This document shows positions 1 through 8,651 of a stretch of DNA of 46,362 nt, in pieces. Both the position numbers and the translations under genes were made by a program. Position 1 is the first letter of the stretch. The number at the start of each line of letters is the position of its first letter. Origin of the DNA: an uncultured Opitutia bacterium (GTDB taxonomy: Bacteria > Verrucomicrobiota > Verrucomicrobiia > Opitutales > UBA953); NCBI GenBank assembly GCA_903860195.1, contig CAIOPO010000067.1, forward strand, positions 1-46,362. Direction: 5' to 3'. The notes under the pieces were generated by a model that was given only the letters and a program-made list of their open reading frames with translations, was not told where the DNA came from and did not search any database.

Positions 1-471
1 CTCATCGCCGACCTTTCCAAGGTCCCTGAGTCCATCCGCACCGCCGTTCGCAACAACGCCGGCGGCCACGCCAACCACACGTTCTTCTGGAACATCCTCT
101 CCCCGAACGGAGGCGGCGAACCCGTCGGCGCCCTCGGCGAAGCCATCCAGAAGGCCTTCGGCGGCCTCGAAGGCGAGAAGGGTCTCAAGGCCGTCTTCAA
201 GGCCGCTGCTACCGGCCGTTTCGGCTCCGGCTGGGCCTGGCTCGTCGTCAAGGCCGACAAGTCCATCACCGTGACCTCCACGCCGAACCAGGACAGCCCT
301 CTCATGAAGGGCGTCGCCGACGTGAACGGCACCCCGGTCCTCGCCCTCGACGTCTGGGAGCACGCCTACTACCTCAAGTACCAGAACCGCCGCCCCGACT
401 ACGTCGACGCCTTCTGGAAGGTCGTCGACTGGAAGAAGGCCAACGACATCTACGTCAAGGCCGTCGCCTGA
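1..471 (+). CDS. sodA: Superoxide dismutase, Mn type, C-terminal part (5' end outside window)
   Basis: Reading frame 1 is open from the first base to a TGA at 469-471, giving the last 156 residues of an Fe/Mn superoxide dismutase, which disproportionates superoxide. Visible family motifs are [10 protein letters not shown] (metal-ligand His), [17 protein letters not shown] and [18 protein letters not shown] (metal-ligand Asp and His). The Gly in GGHANH together with the Gln in NQDSPL is the Mn-type pattern; Fe enzymes usually carry the active-site Gln at the earlier position. Cambialistic metal use cannot be excluded from sequence. The N-terminal third, including the first two metal ligands, lies upstream of the window. 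A strong hairpin terminator follows 20 bases after the stop, so this gene ends its transcript. Confidence 0.96.
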   Translation, partial: LIADLSKVPESIRTAVRNNAGGHANHTFFWNILSPNGGGEPVGALGEAIQKAFGGLEGEKGLKAVFKAAATGRFGSGWAWLVVKADKSITVTSTPNQDSPLMKGVADVNGTPVLALDVWEHAYYLKYQNRRPDYVDAFWKVVDWKKANDIYVKAVA

Positions 472-491
472 ACGACCGTCCAGACCCTCAC

Positions 492-523
492 AAGAAGCGG
501 CCGCTCGGCCGCTTCTTTGTTTG
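492..523 (+). terminator. Rho-independent terminator after sodA
   Basis: An 11-bp perfect stem (492-502 pairing with 507-517) closes a 4-base GCTC loop and is followed by a T-rich run (TTTGTTTGG). It lies 20 bases after the sodA stop and separates that gene from the esterase cluster. Confidence 0.9.
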
Positions 524-561
524 GCACATCCGTCGAGGTGTGCTGTCCTAGCCTCACCCCG

Positions 562-1434
562 ATGCGCTTCCTCACGCTCATTCTCCTGGCTTTGGCGAAC
601 ACCGCCTCCGCCGCCGAAACCGTCCTGCCGCTCTGGACCGAAGGCGTCCCGGGCAAGCGTGTCGCGCCTTCGAAAACCGTGCTCGATCGCATCGGACCCA
701 AGGGCAACCAACCCGGTCGCGAGACCTTCATCAATGAGCCGTCGATCACGGTCTACCCGGCCGCCAACCCGAACGGCGCCGCGGTGATCGTCTGTCCCGG
801 GGGCGGCTATTGGTTCCTGTCGACTAAGAACGAAGGGACGGGCGTCTGCGAATGGCTCAACAGCATCGGCGTCACGGGCGTCCTCCTGCGCTACCGCACC
901 CCGACGGCCGATGAGACGCTGCCGTACGGCTATCCCGTCCAGGACCTGCAGCGTTCGCTGGGCCTCGTCCGCGCCCATGCCAAGGAGTGGAACATCGACC
1001 CGAAGCGCGTCGGCGTGATCGGCTTCTCCGCCGGCGCCAACCTCGTCGGCCACGCCTCCTGGGACCGCACGCCCCGCACCTATGAACAGAAGCCAGGGGT
1101 CGACGATGCGCGCGGTCCTGACTTCACGATCTTCGTCTACGGCGGCGGCTTCCTCGAGAAGGAGGACAAGAACAAGTTCCGTGAGGGCTTCAGCGTGCCC
1201 GCCGACGCTCCGCCCTGCTTCTTCGTGGTGGCGCACAACGACGGAGCCAATCCGATCGAAGCCGCCAAGCTCTACATCGAATACAAGCGCCAGAACCTCC
1301 CGGCCGAGATCCACGTCTACTCCAAAGGCGGCCATGGATTCGGCACGCGCCAGACCAAGCTCCCCGTTGACGGCTGGACCAAAGCCGCTGGCGAATGGAT
1401 GGGCGCCGAAGGCTTCCTCAACGCCTCCCGATGA
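562..1434 (+). CDS. Secreted alpha/beta-hydrolase (carbohydrate esterase-like)
   Basis: A 290-residue exported alpha/beta-hydrolase of the esterase/lipase type often linked to acetyl-xylan or feruloyl esterase activity. The ATG at 562 is chosen because it begins a clean signal peptide (MRFLTLILLALANTASAAE). The frame extends upstream to 517, but that would overlap the sodA terminator. The oxyanion-loop motif CPGGGY is at about residues 78-83, the nucleophile Ser156 in GFSAGA, the likely acid Asp227 in HNDGAN and the His258 in GGHGFG. The stop overlaps the next start (ATGA), so it should be translated with the acetylesterase and beta-helix genes that follow. The substrate is inferred only as an acylated polysaccharide or oligosaccharide. 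Confidence 0.85.
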   Translation: MRFLTLILLALANTASAAETVLPLWTEGVPGKRVAPSKTVLDRIGPKGNQPGRETFINEPSITVYPAANPNGAAVIVCPGGGYWFLSTKNEGTGVCEWLNSIGVTGVLLRYRTPTADETLPYGYPVQDLQRSLGLVRAHAKEWNIDPKRVGVIGFSAGANLVGHASWDRTPRTYEQKPGVDDARGPDFTIFVYGGGFLEKEDKNKFREGFSVPADAPPCFFVVAHNDGANPIEAAKLYIEYKRQNLPAEIHVYSKGGHGFGTRQTKLPVDGWTKAAGEWMGAEGFLNASR

Positions 1435-2483
1435 GACCGCTCCTCCGATTCGGCTTCCTCGCCCTGCTTCACGTCGCCGCGACCCTCCGCGCCGAACCGT
1501 CCGACCTGACCAAGCCGGTCCAGGTGTTCATCTTGCTGGGTCAGTCCAACATGGTGGGACTCGGGAAGGTGGCAGGACCGGACGGCTCGCTCGAACACGC
1601 CGTCAAGGTGAAGAAGAAGTATCCCTACCTCGTCGACGATTCGGGCGCGTGGAAAGCCCGGGAGGACGTGCGTTATGTCCGGGTCATGGTCGGACGCGGC
1701 GGAGGCATGCAGATCTTCAATGACGACTGGCTGAAGGCGGGCGGGAGGAACCTCGGACCGGAGCTCGGGATAGGCCACCCCCTCGGCGACTCGCTCACCG
1801 CACCGGTCATGCTCCTCAAGAGCTGCATCGGGAATCGCAGCCTAGGCTGGGACCTGCTCCCTCCTGGCAGTCCGCGGACCTTGCACGACGGCAAGGTCTA
1901 TCCTGCCTACAAGGAACGACCCGACTCCTGGCCGGCCGACCCGGCCAAGGGCATCGACACTCCGCCTCCCCTGCCTTGGGTCGACAAGAAGGGCAAACCG
2001 ATCGACTGGTATGCGGGGAAGCAGTACGACGATGACATCGCGAACGCCAAACGCATTCTCGCTGACCTCAAGAAGCACCATCCGGGCGCGACGGGCTTCG
2101 AGGTCGCAGGCTTCTTCTTCTGGCAGGGCGAGAAGGACGTCGGCAACGCCGCTCACGCGGCCGGATACGAGGCCAACCTCGTCCGCTTCATCCGAAGGCT
2201 GCGGCAGGACTTCGAGGCCCCGCACGCGAAGTTCGTCCTGGCGACGCTGGGCGAAGCCGTGAAAGGGTCCGGCGGCAACGGCGGCAGAGTCCTGGAGGCC
2301 CAGCTTGCGGTTGACGGCGAATCCGGGAAATACCCCGAATTCAAAGGCAACGTCGCCACGGTCTATTCTCACCCCCTGTCCAAGGGCGGCTCCGGCAACA
2401 GCCATTACAACGGCAACGCAGAGACCTACATGGACGTGGGCGAGGCCATGGGCGAGGCGATGACCCGACTGCTCAAGAAATGA
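1431..2483 (+). CDS. Secreted sialate O-acetylesterase-domain (SASA) protein
   Basis: A 350-residue exported SGNH-like esterase of the SASA family (carbohydrate esterase family 6-like), which removes acetyl groups from sugars. A signal peptide covers about residues 1-21. Block I is GQSNM (Ser39), a second block is WQGEKD at 231-236, and the likely catalytic His325 lies in SHYNG. The start ATG at 1431 overlaps the esterase stop in an ATGA arrangement, and the gene's own stop overlaps the next start in the same way. The family name does not prove sialic acid as substrate; in environmental Verrucomicrobiota such proteins more often act on acetylated plant or algal polysaccharides (inference). 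All expected motifs are present. Confidence 0.85.
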   Translation: MRPLLRFGFLALLHVAATLRAEPSDLTKPVQVFILLGQSNMVGLGKVAGPDGSLEHAVKVKKKYPYLVDDSGAWKAREDVRYVRVMVGRGGGMQIFNDDWLKAGGRNLGPELGIGHPLGDSLTAPVMLLKSCIGNRSLGWDLLPPGSPRTLHDGKVYPAYKERPDSWPADPAKGIDTPPPLPWVDKKGKPIDWYAGKQYDDDIANAKRILADLKKHHPGATGFEVAGFFFWQGEKDVGNAAHAAGYEANLVRFIRRLRQDFEAPHAKFVLATLGEAVKGSGGNGGRVLEAQLAVDGESGKYPEFKGNVATVYSHPLSKGGSGNSHYNGNAETYMDVGEAMGEAMTRLLKK

Positions 2484-3853
2484 ACTCAACATTGACACCG
2501 CTGCTGAGTCTTTGGGCCGGACTGTCCATCGCCGCATCCCTGTGCGCCGCAAGCCCGGTCGGCGACGGCAAGAGCGACGACACGGAAGCCCTGCAGGCGC
2601 TCATCGACGCCGGCGGCAGCGTGCGGCTGCCCAAGGGCCGTTACCGGCTGACGAAGACGGTCACGGTCGACCTCGCCCGGCTCGGCGCATTCGGACTCTC
2701 GTCCGACGGCACGGCCACCCTCATCATGGCCGGCCCCGGGCCCGCCCTGAAGATCGTCGGCACGCACGGAGGCACCGCCGCGCCGAAGTCGTTCAAGCCC
2801 GAGACCTGGGCCCAGCGCACCCCGGTCGTGCAGGGCCTCGAGATCGTCGGCGCCCACCCCGAAGCCGACGGACTCGAGGCGACCGGCACCATGCAGCTGA
2901 CCCTCTCGCGCCTGACCGTCCGCGAGGCCCGTCACGGCATCCATCTCACCGTGCGCAACCGCAACGTGGTCATCTCCGACTGCCACCTGTACCGGAACCG
3001 GGGCGTCGGCCTGTTCCTCGACCAGGTCAACCTGCACCAGACCAACGTCGTCGGCTGCCACATCAGCTACAACCTCGGGGGCGGCATCGTCGCGGTCGGC
3101 GGCGAAGTCCGCAACCTGCACGTCGGCACCTGCGACATCGAGGCCAACCATGACGAGAACGGCCCGCCTTCCGCCAACATCCTGCTGGATTCCACCGGAG
3201 GCTCGATCGCCGAAGTGGCCGTCACGGGCTGCACCATCCAGCACACCAACAAGGCCGCCGGATCCGCCAACATCCGCATCCTCGGCGCGGGCAAGGACCC
3301 TTCGCTGCTGCGACGCGAAGGACGTGAACACACCCGGGAAGGCCACGTCACCGTCGTCGGCAACATCTTCAGCGACGTGAAGGTCAACCTGGAGATCCGC
3401 CAGTCGCGCGGCGTGACCGTCTCCGCCAACACCTTCTGGGAGGGCTTCGAGCACGACCTCGTCGTCGAGGACAGCGCCAGCGTCGTCGTCACGGGGAACA
3501 ACTTCGACCGCAACCCCCGCTACCTCGTGAACGGCTTCGGCCTCGCCGAGAACAACGGCGTCGTCTTCCGACGCACCGACGACTCGTCCTTCAGCGGCAA
3601 CGTCGTCAACGGCGTCCGACGTCACCCCGCGGCCCTGCGCTTCGAAGGGGGACGCCGCCTGCGCGTCCAGGACAACAGCGTCCTGGACTCCGACGGCGAC
3701 GGCATCCTCCTGCAGGAAGTGTCCGACAGCCTCGTCTCGGGAAACCTCGTGCGGGATGACCGCAAGGACCGCCCGGGACCGGCTCCGGGCGTGACGGAGA
3801 AGGCGTGCGCGGGCAACCTCGTGCAGGGCAACCTGACCGCCGCGCCCCGTTGA
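2480..3853 (+). CDS. Secreted right-handed parallel beta-helix protein (pectate lyase 3-like)
   Basis: A 457-residue protein with an N-terminal signal peptide (to about residue 24) followed by GDGKSDDTEALQALIDAGG, the hallmark opening of pectate-lyase-3/GH28-type beta-helix proteins. The body repeats short beta-strand coils with Asn/Gly turns (for example VTVVGNIF, VVVTGNNF, LVSGNLV), typical of PbH1 repeats. Such proteins bind or cleave polysaccharides; no catalytic residues can be assigned by eye, so lyase, hydrolase and non-catalytic adhesin all remain possible. The start overlaps the SASA gene (ATGA at 2480-2483). The stop lies only 3 bases from the end of the convergent adenylate-kinase-like gene, and no terminator is visible between them. 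Confidence 0.82.
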   Translation: MNSTLTPLLSLWAGLSIAASLCAASPVGDGKSDDTEALQALIDAGGSVRLPKGRYRLTKTVTVDLARLGAFGLSSDGTATLIMAGPGPALKIVGTHGGTAAPKSFKPETWAQRTPVVQGLEIVGAHPEADGLEATGTMQLTLSRLTVREARHGIHLTVRNRNVVISDCHLYRNRGVGLFLDQVNLHQTNVVGCHISYNLGGGIVAVGGEVRNLHVGTCDIEANHDENGPPSANILLDSTGGSIAEVAVTGCTIQHTNKAAGSANIRILGAGKDPSLLRREGREHTREGHVTVVGNIFSDVKVNLEIRQSRGVTVSANTFWEGFEHDLVVEDSASVVVTGNNFDRNPRYLVNGFGLAENNGVVFRRTDDSSFSGNVVNGVRRHPAALRFEGGRRLRVQDNSVLDSDGDGILLQEVSDSLVSGNLVRDDRKDRPGPAPGVTEKACAGNLVQGNLTAAPR

Positions 3854-3856
3854 GGC

Positions 3857-5065
3857 TCAGGCGCCGCCGCGACGGATCTCGGAACCTTCGAAGCGGATCG
3901 AGACGCGCCAGACCTTCTTCACCCGGGTGATGACCTTGCCGGTCCCCGCCACGATGGTCTCGGGAATCTCGATGCGGTGCTGGTCGACCACGGCGTGGAA
4001 ACCGCGCTCCGAGAAGATGTCGATGAACATCGCGATGGCCAGGGGGTCGTCGAAGACGGAAGTCTCGATGTTGACGTGCGCCTGGCCCGAGATGGCGTGG
4101 GCCTTGATGATGGGGAGGAACTTCGTCTGGATCAGGTCGATGACCTGCCGGAACTGCTCCGTGTTGCGCTCGGCGTAGTCGTCGAGACGCCGCACCAGGT
4201 CCTGGCGGGCGTGCTGCACGATCTGCGAGGCCAGCGGGATGGGCGAGATGAGGTCATGGCTCTCCTCGGAGAGCTCGAGGGAGCTCTGATACTGGAGCTC
4301 CTTGATGATGCGCGCCTGGACTTCCGGCAGGGTGCCCTGGGCGTTGATGAAATGGTAATGGAAGATCGTCCGGAGCGACTGCAGCGGCTCGTAGGTGCGC
4401 TCCTTGAAGACCCGGTAGCGGTTGCGGGCCGCCTCCTCGCTGAGGTCGGTCTTGCGGACCTCGAAAGGCGGAGGCAGTCCTTCGCGGGAGGCCTTCTCGT
4501 TGGCCTCATGGGCCTCACGGCCGCGCTTGAGCTGACGGCGCACCGATTCGTTCTCGTCGACGAAAAGGACCAGGATGTGGAAGTGGGGCTTGGGGAAACG
4601 GGTGGAGTCGGGCGTCCCGCGGAACTCCTGGCGGAGGTCGTTGAGACGGGCGAACAGGTGCTTGAGGCACTCCACCTGCACCATGGAGCGAGGGAAGCCG
4701 TCCACCACGGCGCCGCTGACGTACTGGGGCTCGAGCAGCTTGCGGAACAGCAGCTCCACCACCTCGCGGTCACCGACGAGCATCCCGGCGTCGATGCGCT
4801 TGCGGGCCTCGGGACTGGAGAGAAGGTCACTGACGACGATCGGCTCCGCGTCGTAATCGCGATACTGCAGGATGAACTCGGTGTTCGTCCCCTTGCCCGC
4901 GCCGGGCGCTCCGTTCAGCCAGAAGATCTCCCGGGGGAAGGACAGTTTGGCACGGCCGAACTCACGCTCCAGGCTGGACCAGACGGCGTCGAAGATGATC
5001 TGGCCGTCCTTGACCTCCAGGTCGCTCACTCCGTTGCCGGAGGGTCTGGATTGCGGTTCGTGCAT
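3857..5065 (-). CDS. Adenylate-kinase-like nucleotide kinase with an extra C-terminal domain
   Basis: A 402-residue protein whose first 260 residues or so resemble a nucleoside-monophosphate kinase: P-loop [12 protein letters not shown]-binding DGFPRS, and a late segment [14 protein letters not shown] followed by [11 protein letters not shown], as in adenylate kinases. It differs from a normal AMP kinase (about 215 residues) by a 40-residue N-terminal lead, a longer charged lid region ([16 protein letters not shown]) and about 130 extra residues at the C-terminus that I do not recognise. The extra part starts with a helical charged stretch ([17 protein letters not shown]) and ends in a beta-rich segment. 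ATG at 5065 is preferred; a TTG at 5074 would add three residues. It lies 59 bases downstream of the secreted unknown on the same strand. Substrate is uncertain. Confidence 0.75.
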   Translation of the reverse strand: MHEPQSRPSGNGVSDLEVKDGQIIFDAVWSSLEREFGRAKLSFPREIFWLNGAPGAGKGTNTEFILQYRDYDAEPIVVSDLLSSPEARKRIDAGMLVGDREVVELLFRKLLEPQYVSGAVVDGFPRSMVQVECLKHLFARLNDLRQEFRGTPDSTRFPKPHFHILVLFVDENESVRRQLKRGREAHEANEKASREGLPPPFEVRKTDLSEEAARNRYRVFKERTYEPLQSLRTIFHYHFINAQGTLPEVQARIIKELQYQSSLELSEESHDLISPIPLASQIVQHARQDLVRRLDDYAERNTEQFRQVIDLIQTKFLPIIKAHAISGQAHVNIETSVFDDPLAIAMFIDIFSERGFHAVVDQHRIEIPETIVAGTGKVITRVKKVWRVSIRFEGSEIRRGGA

Positions 5066-5124
5066 GCTGGGCAAAGGGGCGAGAGATAACCCCGGCCCAC
5101 CCGCCGTGCGAGGCGAAAAACGGG

Positions 5125-5994
5125 CTAACGCCGCTCAGAACCCGTCGTTTGTATGGTTTCTGAGCCGGGACGAACGGTCGGAATGCCCGGAGCATCGGAG
5201 CGGCTGCGACGGAACTGGAAACGGTTGATGTCCTGCATGGAGATCTGGTCGAGGGACTTCGCGGCCCCTTCGGCCAGCTTCGGAGGACGGGGGACGGTGT
5301 CGATCGCGTCGGTGGGACGAGGGCTCTCGCGGTTGCCGAATCCAAGGATGGAGGCCGTGGTCCCGGAGAGGGCCGAAGTCTCGCGGTCGATGGCCTTGAC
5401 CGTGATGACGTTCTTCGGCCTGACGTCGGCGTCGAGGTCGTTGCGCAGTTCGATGTCAGCCCGCGGACGACCGAAGGTGTCGAATCGCCCGTGCCACGAC
5501 TCGAGCGTGACGAGGTCGGCCCGGGAATAGCGCGGATCCATGTCGATCGGGGCCTTGCCGCCTTCGAAGCGGCGCGAGGTCAGGTCATTGGGCTTGCCGA
5601 TTGAACGGAGCGCCGAATCCGGGTCGACGCTGGGATCGACCTGCTTGGATCCCGGCACCTGCTGCATCGTGAAGGGAAGCCTGCGTCCGTCCGAAGTCGT
5701 CATCTGCCGGGGACCTTCGACCGCGGCGGGCGCGGACGGCGCAGGCGACTTGCCTGAGCCGGTGGCCGGGGCAGGCCCGGTCGCCCGAGGGACGTCCGTG
5801 CGCAGCTTCATCGGGGGAGCCGGGACATTGCCGCCGATCGGCCGTCCCTGGGCGTCATAATGGATGACCTGCTTGCCTTCCACGCCGCCTTCGGTCGTGA
5901 CCGTGAAACCGGACGTCACCGGCTGGGCAGGCTGAGGCGCGCCCCTTGCCACGAGGGCGAGGGTCAGGGCGAAGATGGGGGCGATGCGGAGCAT
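5125..5994 (-). CDS. Secreted protein of unknown function
   Basis: A 289-residue product I do not recognise. The ATG at 5994 begins a typical signal peptide ([19 protein letters not shown]); the frame stays open upstream, but that part is arginine/proline-rich and antisense to the end of glycogen phosphorylase. After cleavage comes a Pro/Ala/Ser-rich linker (about residues 50-95), then a more ordered, charged region including [20 protein letters not shown] and [14 protein letters not shown]. No catalytic motif, lipobox or transmembrane segment follows. It sits between glgP (47 bases upstream) and the adenylate-kinase-like gene, so it may be co-transcribed with them, but no functional link is evident. 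A periplasmic or surface role is inferred from the signal peptide alone. Confidence 0.65.
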   Translation of the reverse strand: MLRIAPIFALTLALVARGAPQPAQPVTSGFTVTTEGGVEGKQVIHYDAQGRPIGGNVPAPPMKLRTDVPRATGPAPATGSGKSPAPSAPAAVEGPRQMTTSDGRRLPFTMQQVPGSKQVDPSVDPDSALRSIGKPNDLTSRRFEGGKAPIDMDPRYSRADLVTLESWHGRFDTFGRPRADIELRNDLDADVRPKNVITVKAIDRETSALSGTTASILGFGNRESPRPTDAIDTVPRPPKLAEGAAKSLDQISMQDINRFQFRRSRSDAPGIPTVRPGSETIQTTGSERR

Positions 5995-6041
5995 CGTAGG
6001 AACACTTTGGACGGTCCGGGCGCGGACCTCAATCCCGGGCT

Positions 6042-8609
6042 TCAGCCTTTGCGGGGCTCGGGGCGGACCTTCCAGATTTCCCGCGCATAATCCCTGATGG
6101 ACCGGTCGGAGGAGAACTTGGCGCACCGGGCCACGTTGCGGATGGCCATCGCGGCCCAGCGGCGACGGTCCAGGAACGCACGTTCCGCCCTGCCCTGCGC
6201 CTCGACGTAACTGCGGAAGTCGGCGAGCGCCAGGAAGGGATCTCCGCCGTCGGTCAGGGAGTCGACGACGGGCGACAGCAGTCCGGGACTGCCCGGCGTG
6301 AACGTCTCGGACTCGAGCCATTCGAGGAGCGAGGCCAGTTCGGGATCTCCCTTCAGCACCGCGGCGGGATCGTAGCCCCGCGCCCAGAGGTCGGCCACGT
6401 CCTCCACTTCCAGTCCGAAGATGAAGATGTTGTCGTCACCGACCTCGTCGCGGATCTCGACGTTGGCGCCGTCGAGCGTGCCGATGGTGACCGCCCCGTT
6501 GAGCGCCAGCTTCATGTTGCCGGTGCCGGAGGCCTCCTTGCCCGCGGTCGAGATCTGTTCCGAGAGGTCGGCGGCGGGGATGATGCGTTCGGCGAGGGAG
6601 ACGCGGTAGTCGGGGAGGAACACCACCCTGAGCAGGCCGCGGACGCGGGGGTCGGCGTTGATGACTTCAGCCACACGGTTGATCGCGTGGATGATCTCCT
6701 TGGCAAGGGCGTAGCCCGGGGCGGCCTTCGCGCCGAAGACGCAGACCCGCGGGGTGAACTCGCCCGAGGGGTCGTTGAGGATGCGGCGGTACAGGTGGAG
6801 GATGTGCAGCAGGTTGAGGTGCTGGCGCTTGTACTCGTGCAGACGCTTGATCTGCACGTCGAAGAGGGCGTCGGCCGAAGTCTCCACCCCGGTGAGCGCA
6901 CGGATGGTCTCCACCAGACGCAGCTTGTTGGCCCGCTTGACGGCCATGAAACGTTCTTGGAAAGCGGGCTTGTCGGCGAGCGCGTCGAGCCGGGACAGCC
7001 GCTCGAGGTCGGCCTCCCAGCCCGGACCCACGGCCTCGTCGCAAAGGGCGGCCAGCGCCGGATTGCAGCCACGCATCCAGCGGCGGGGCGTGACGCCGTT
7101 GGTGACGTTCACGAACTTGTCGGGCCACAGGGCGTCGAAGCCGGGGAAAAGCGTGGCGCGGAGCAGCCGGGTGTGCAGTTCGGCGACCCCGTTGACCTTG
7201 TGCGAACCCACGACGGCGAGATGGGCCATGCGCACGCGCTTGGGCTGGCCCTCCTTGATGATGGAGAGCTCGGAAAGCGCCTGGTCGTCGCCGGGCCAAC
7301 GGGCGGCCACCTCCTCGAGATGCCGGCGGTTGATCTCGAAGATGATCTCCAGATGCCTGGGGAGCACCTTCTCGAACAGCGGCACGCTCCAGGTCTCGAG
7401 GGCCTCGGGCAGGAGCGTGTGGTTCGTGTAACTGAAGACCTTGCGGCAGATCGCCCAGGCTTCGTCCCAGCCGAGCCGCTCGACGTCCACCAGCAGGCGC
7501 ATCAGCTCGGCGACGGCGACCGCGGGATGCGTGTCGTTCAGCTGGACGGCGGCCTTGGCGGGAAGCGAGGAGAAGTCGCGGTTGGTGCGGCGGTGACGAC
7601 GCAGGACGTCCTGCAGGGAGCAGGAAACGAAGAAGATCTGCTGCACCAGGCGCAGCTCCTTGCCGCTCTCGGTGCTGTCGTTCGGGTAGAGCACCTTGGA
7701 GACCGTCTCACTGGAGGTGCGGTCGCGCACCGCCTCCACGTAACCGCCGCGGTCGAAGGCGCGGAAATCGAACTCCGTGGCCGCCTTTGACTCCCAGAGA
7801 CGGAGGAAATTGACCGTGCCGGCGCCGAAGCCGGCCACGGGGATGTCCCAAGGCACGCCGACGAGGTCGCGCGTGCCGACGAGCGTGGCCCGGTGATTCC
7901 CGCGGTCATCGACGCCGTGCTCCACCTTGCCGTAAAGCGGCACGGTCACGCGGAAGTTCGGACGACGGATGAGCCATGGGTTGTTCGTGGCCAGCCAGTT
8001 GTCGGCCACCTCCACCTGACGGCCGTGGTCGAACGTCTGACGGAAGAGTCCGAACTCATAATGGATGCCGTAACCGATGGCGGGAAGGTCCAGCGAGGCC
8101 ATCGAGTCGAGGAAGCAGGCCGCGAGGCGGCCCAATCCGCCGTTGCCGAGGCCCATGTCCGCCTCCTCGTCCGCCACCTTCTCGATGTCCTGGCCGAGGG
8201 AGGCCAGCGCACGGGCGGCCACGTCGCGCAGTCCGGTATTAACGAGGTTGTTCGTGAGCACCCTGCCCATCAGGTACTCCAAGGACAGATAGTAGACGCG
8301 ACGCACGTTGCGCGAAGCGTGCCGGGCCTGGGTGTCGATGTAGTTCTCCAGGATCTGGTCGCGCACGGCCATGCAGGTGGCCATCCACCAGTCGCTGCGC
8401 GTGGCGGTGCCGGGATCGCGGGCGAAGGTGCTCTTGAGATGCCGGAGGATGGCCTCCTTGAAGGCGCTGACTTCGGGCAGTGCGGCGGACCTTCCGGCGC
8501 CCGTGGCGGCCGGCTTGCGCGGGGCCGCTTTCTTGGCCTTGGGGAGGCGACTGCGCGCAGCTCGGGAGGACTTCCTGACGGCCTTCTTGGTCTTGGGCAT
8601 GGTCGGCAT
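6042..8609 (-). CDS. glgP: Glycogen/starch phosphorylase with Lys/Ala-rich N-terminal tail
   Basis: An 855-residue GT35 phosphorylase that releases glucose-1-phosphate from glycogen in the cytoplasm. The pyridoxal-phosphate lysine lies in [19 protein letters not shown], and other family blocks are [37 protein letters not shown] and [12 protein letters not shown]-like [12 protein letters not shown]. The catalytic core starts near residue 50 ([16 protein letters not shown]). Before it is a low-complexity basic tail ([20 protein letters not shown]) not found in standard bacterial enzymes. ATG at 8609 is chosen; ATG at 8600 would remove three residues and is equally plausible. It follows the acyltransferase/acyl-ACP synthetase gene by 42 bases, and its partner enzyme glycogen synthase is encoded at 18181-19626. 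Confidence 0.96.
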   Translation of the reverse strand: MPTMPKTKKAVRKSSRAARSRLPKAKKAAPRKPAATGAGRSAALPEVSAFKEAILRHLKSTFARDPGTATRSDWWMATCMAVRDQILENYIDTQARHASRNVRRVYYLSLEYLMGRVLTNNLVNTGLRDVAARALASLGQDIEKVADEEADMGLGNGGLGRLAACFLDSMASLDLPAIGYGIHYEFGLFRQTFDHGRQVEVADNWLATNNPWLIRRPNFRVTVPLYGKVEHGVDDRGNHRATLVGTRDLVGVPWDIPVAGFGAGTVNFLRLWESKAATEFDFRAFDRGGYVEAVRDRTSSETVSKVLYPNDSTESGKELRLVQQIFFVSCSLQDVLRRHRRTNRDFSSLPAKAAVQLNDTHPAVAVAELMRLLVDVERLGWDEAWAICRKVFSYTNHTLLPEALETWSVPLFEKVLPRHLEIIFEINRRHLEEVAARWPGDDQALSELSIIKEGQPKRVRMAHLAVVGSHKVNGVAELHTRLLRATLFPGFDALWPDKFVNVTNGVTPRRWMRGCNPALAALCDEAVGPGWEADLERLSRLDALADKPAFQERFMAVKRANKLRLVETIRALTGVETSADALFDVQIKRLHEYKRQHLNLLHILHLYRRILNDPSGEFTPRVCVFGAKAAPGYALAKEIIHAINRVAEVINADPRVRGLLRVVFLPDYRVSLAERIIPAADLSEQISTAGKEASGTGNMKLALNGAVTIGTLDGANVEIRDEVGDDNIFIFGLEVEDVADLWARGYDPAAVLKGDPELASLLEWLESETFTPGSPGLLSPVVDSLTDGGDPFLALADFRSYVEAQGRAERAFLDRRRWAAMAIRNVARCAKFSSDRSIRDYAREIWKVRPEPRKG

Positions 8610-8651
8610 CGAAAGACACCGGCCCCTAAGCCGCAAGCGAGCCAAAACCGT

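Noticed and set aside
5066-5074. TTG start adding three residues to the adenylate-kinase-like protein
   Set aside because: ATG at 5065 is the stronger codon and nothing conserved lies in the three extra residues, although the TTG cannot be excluded.
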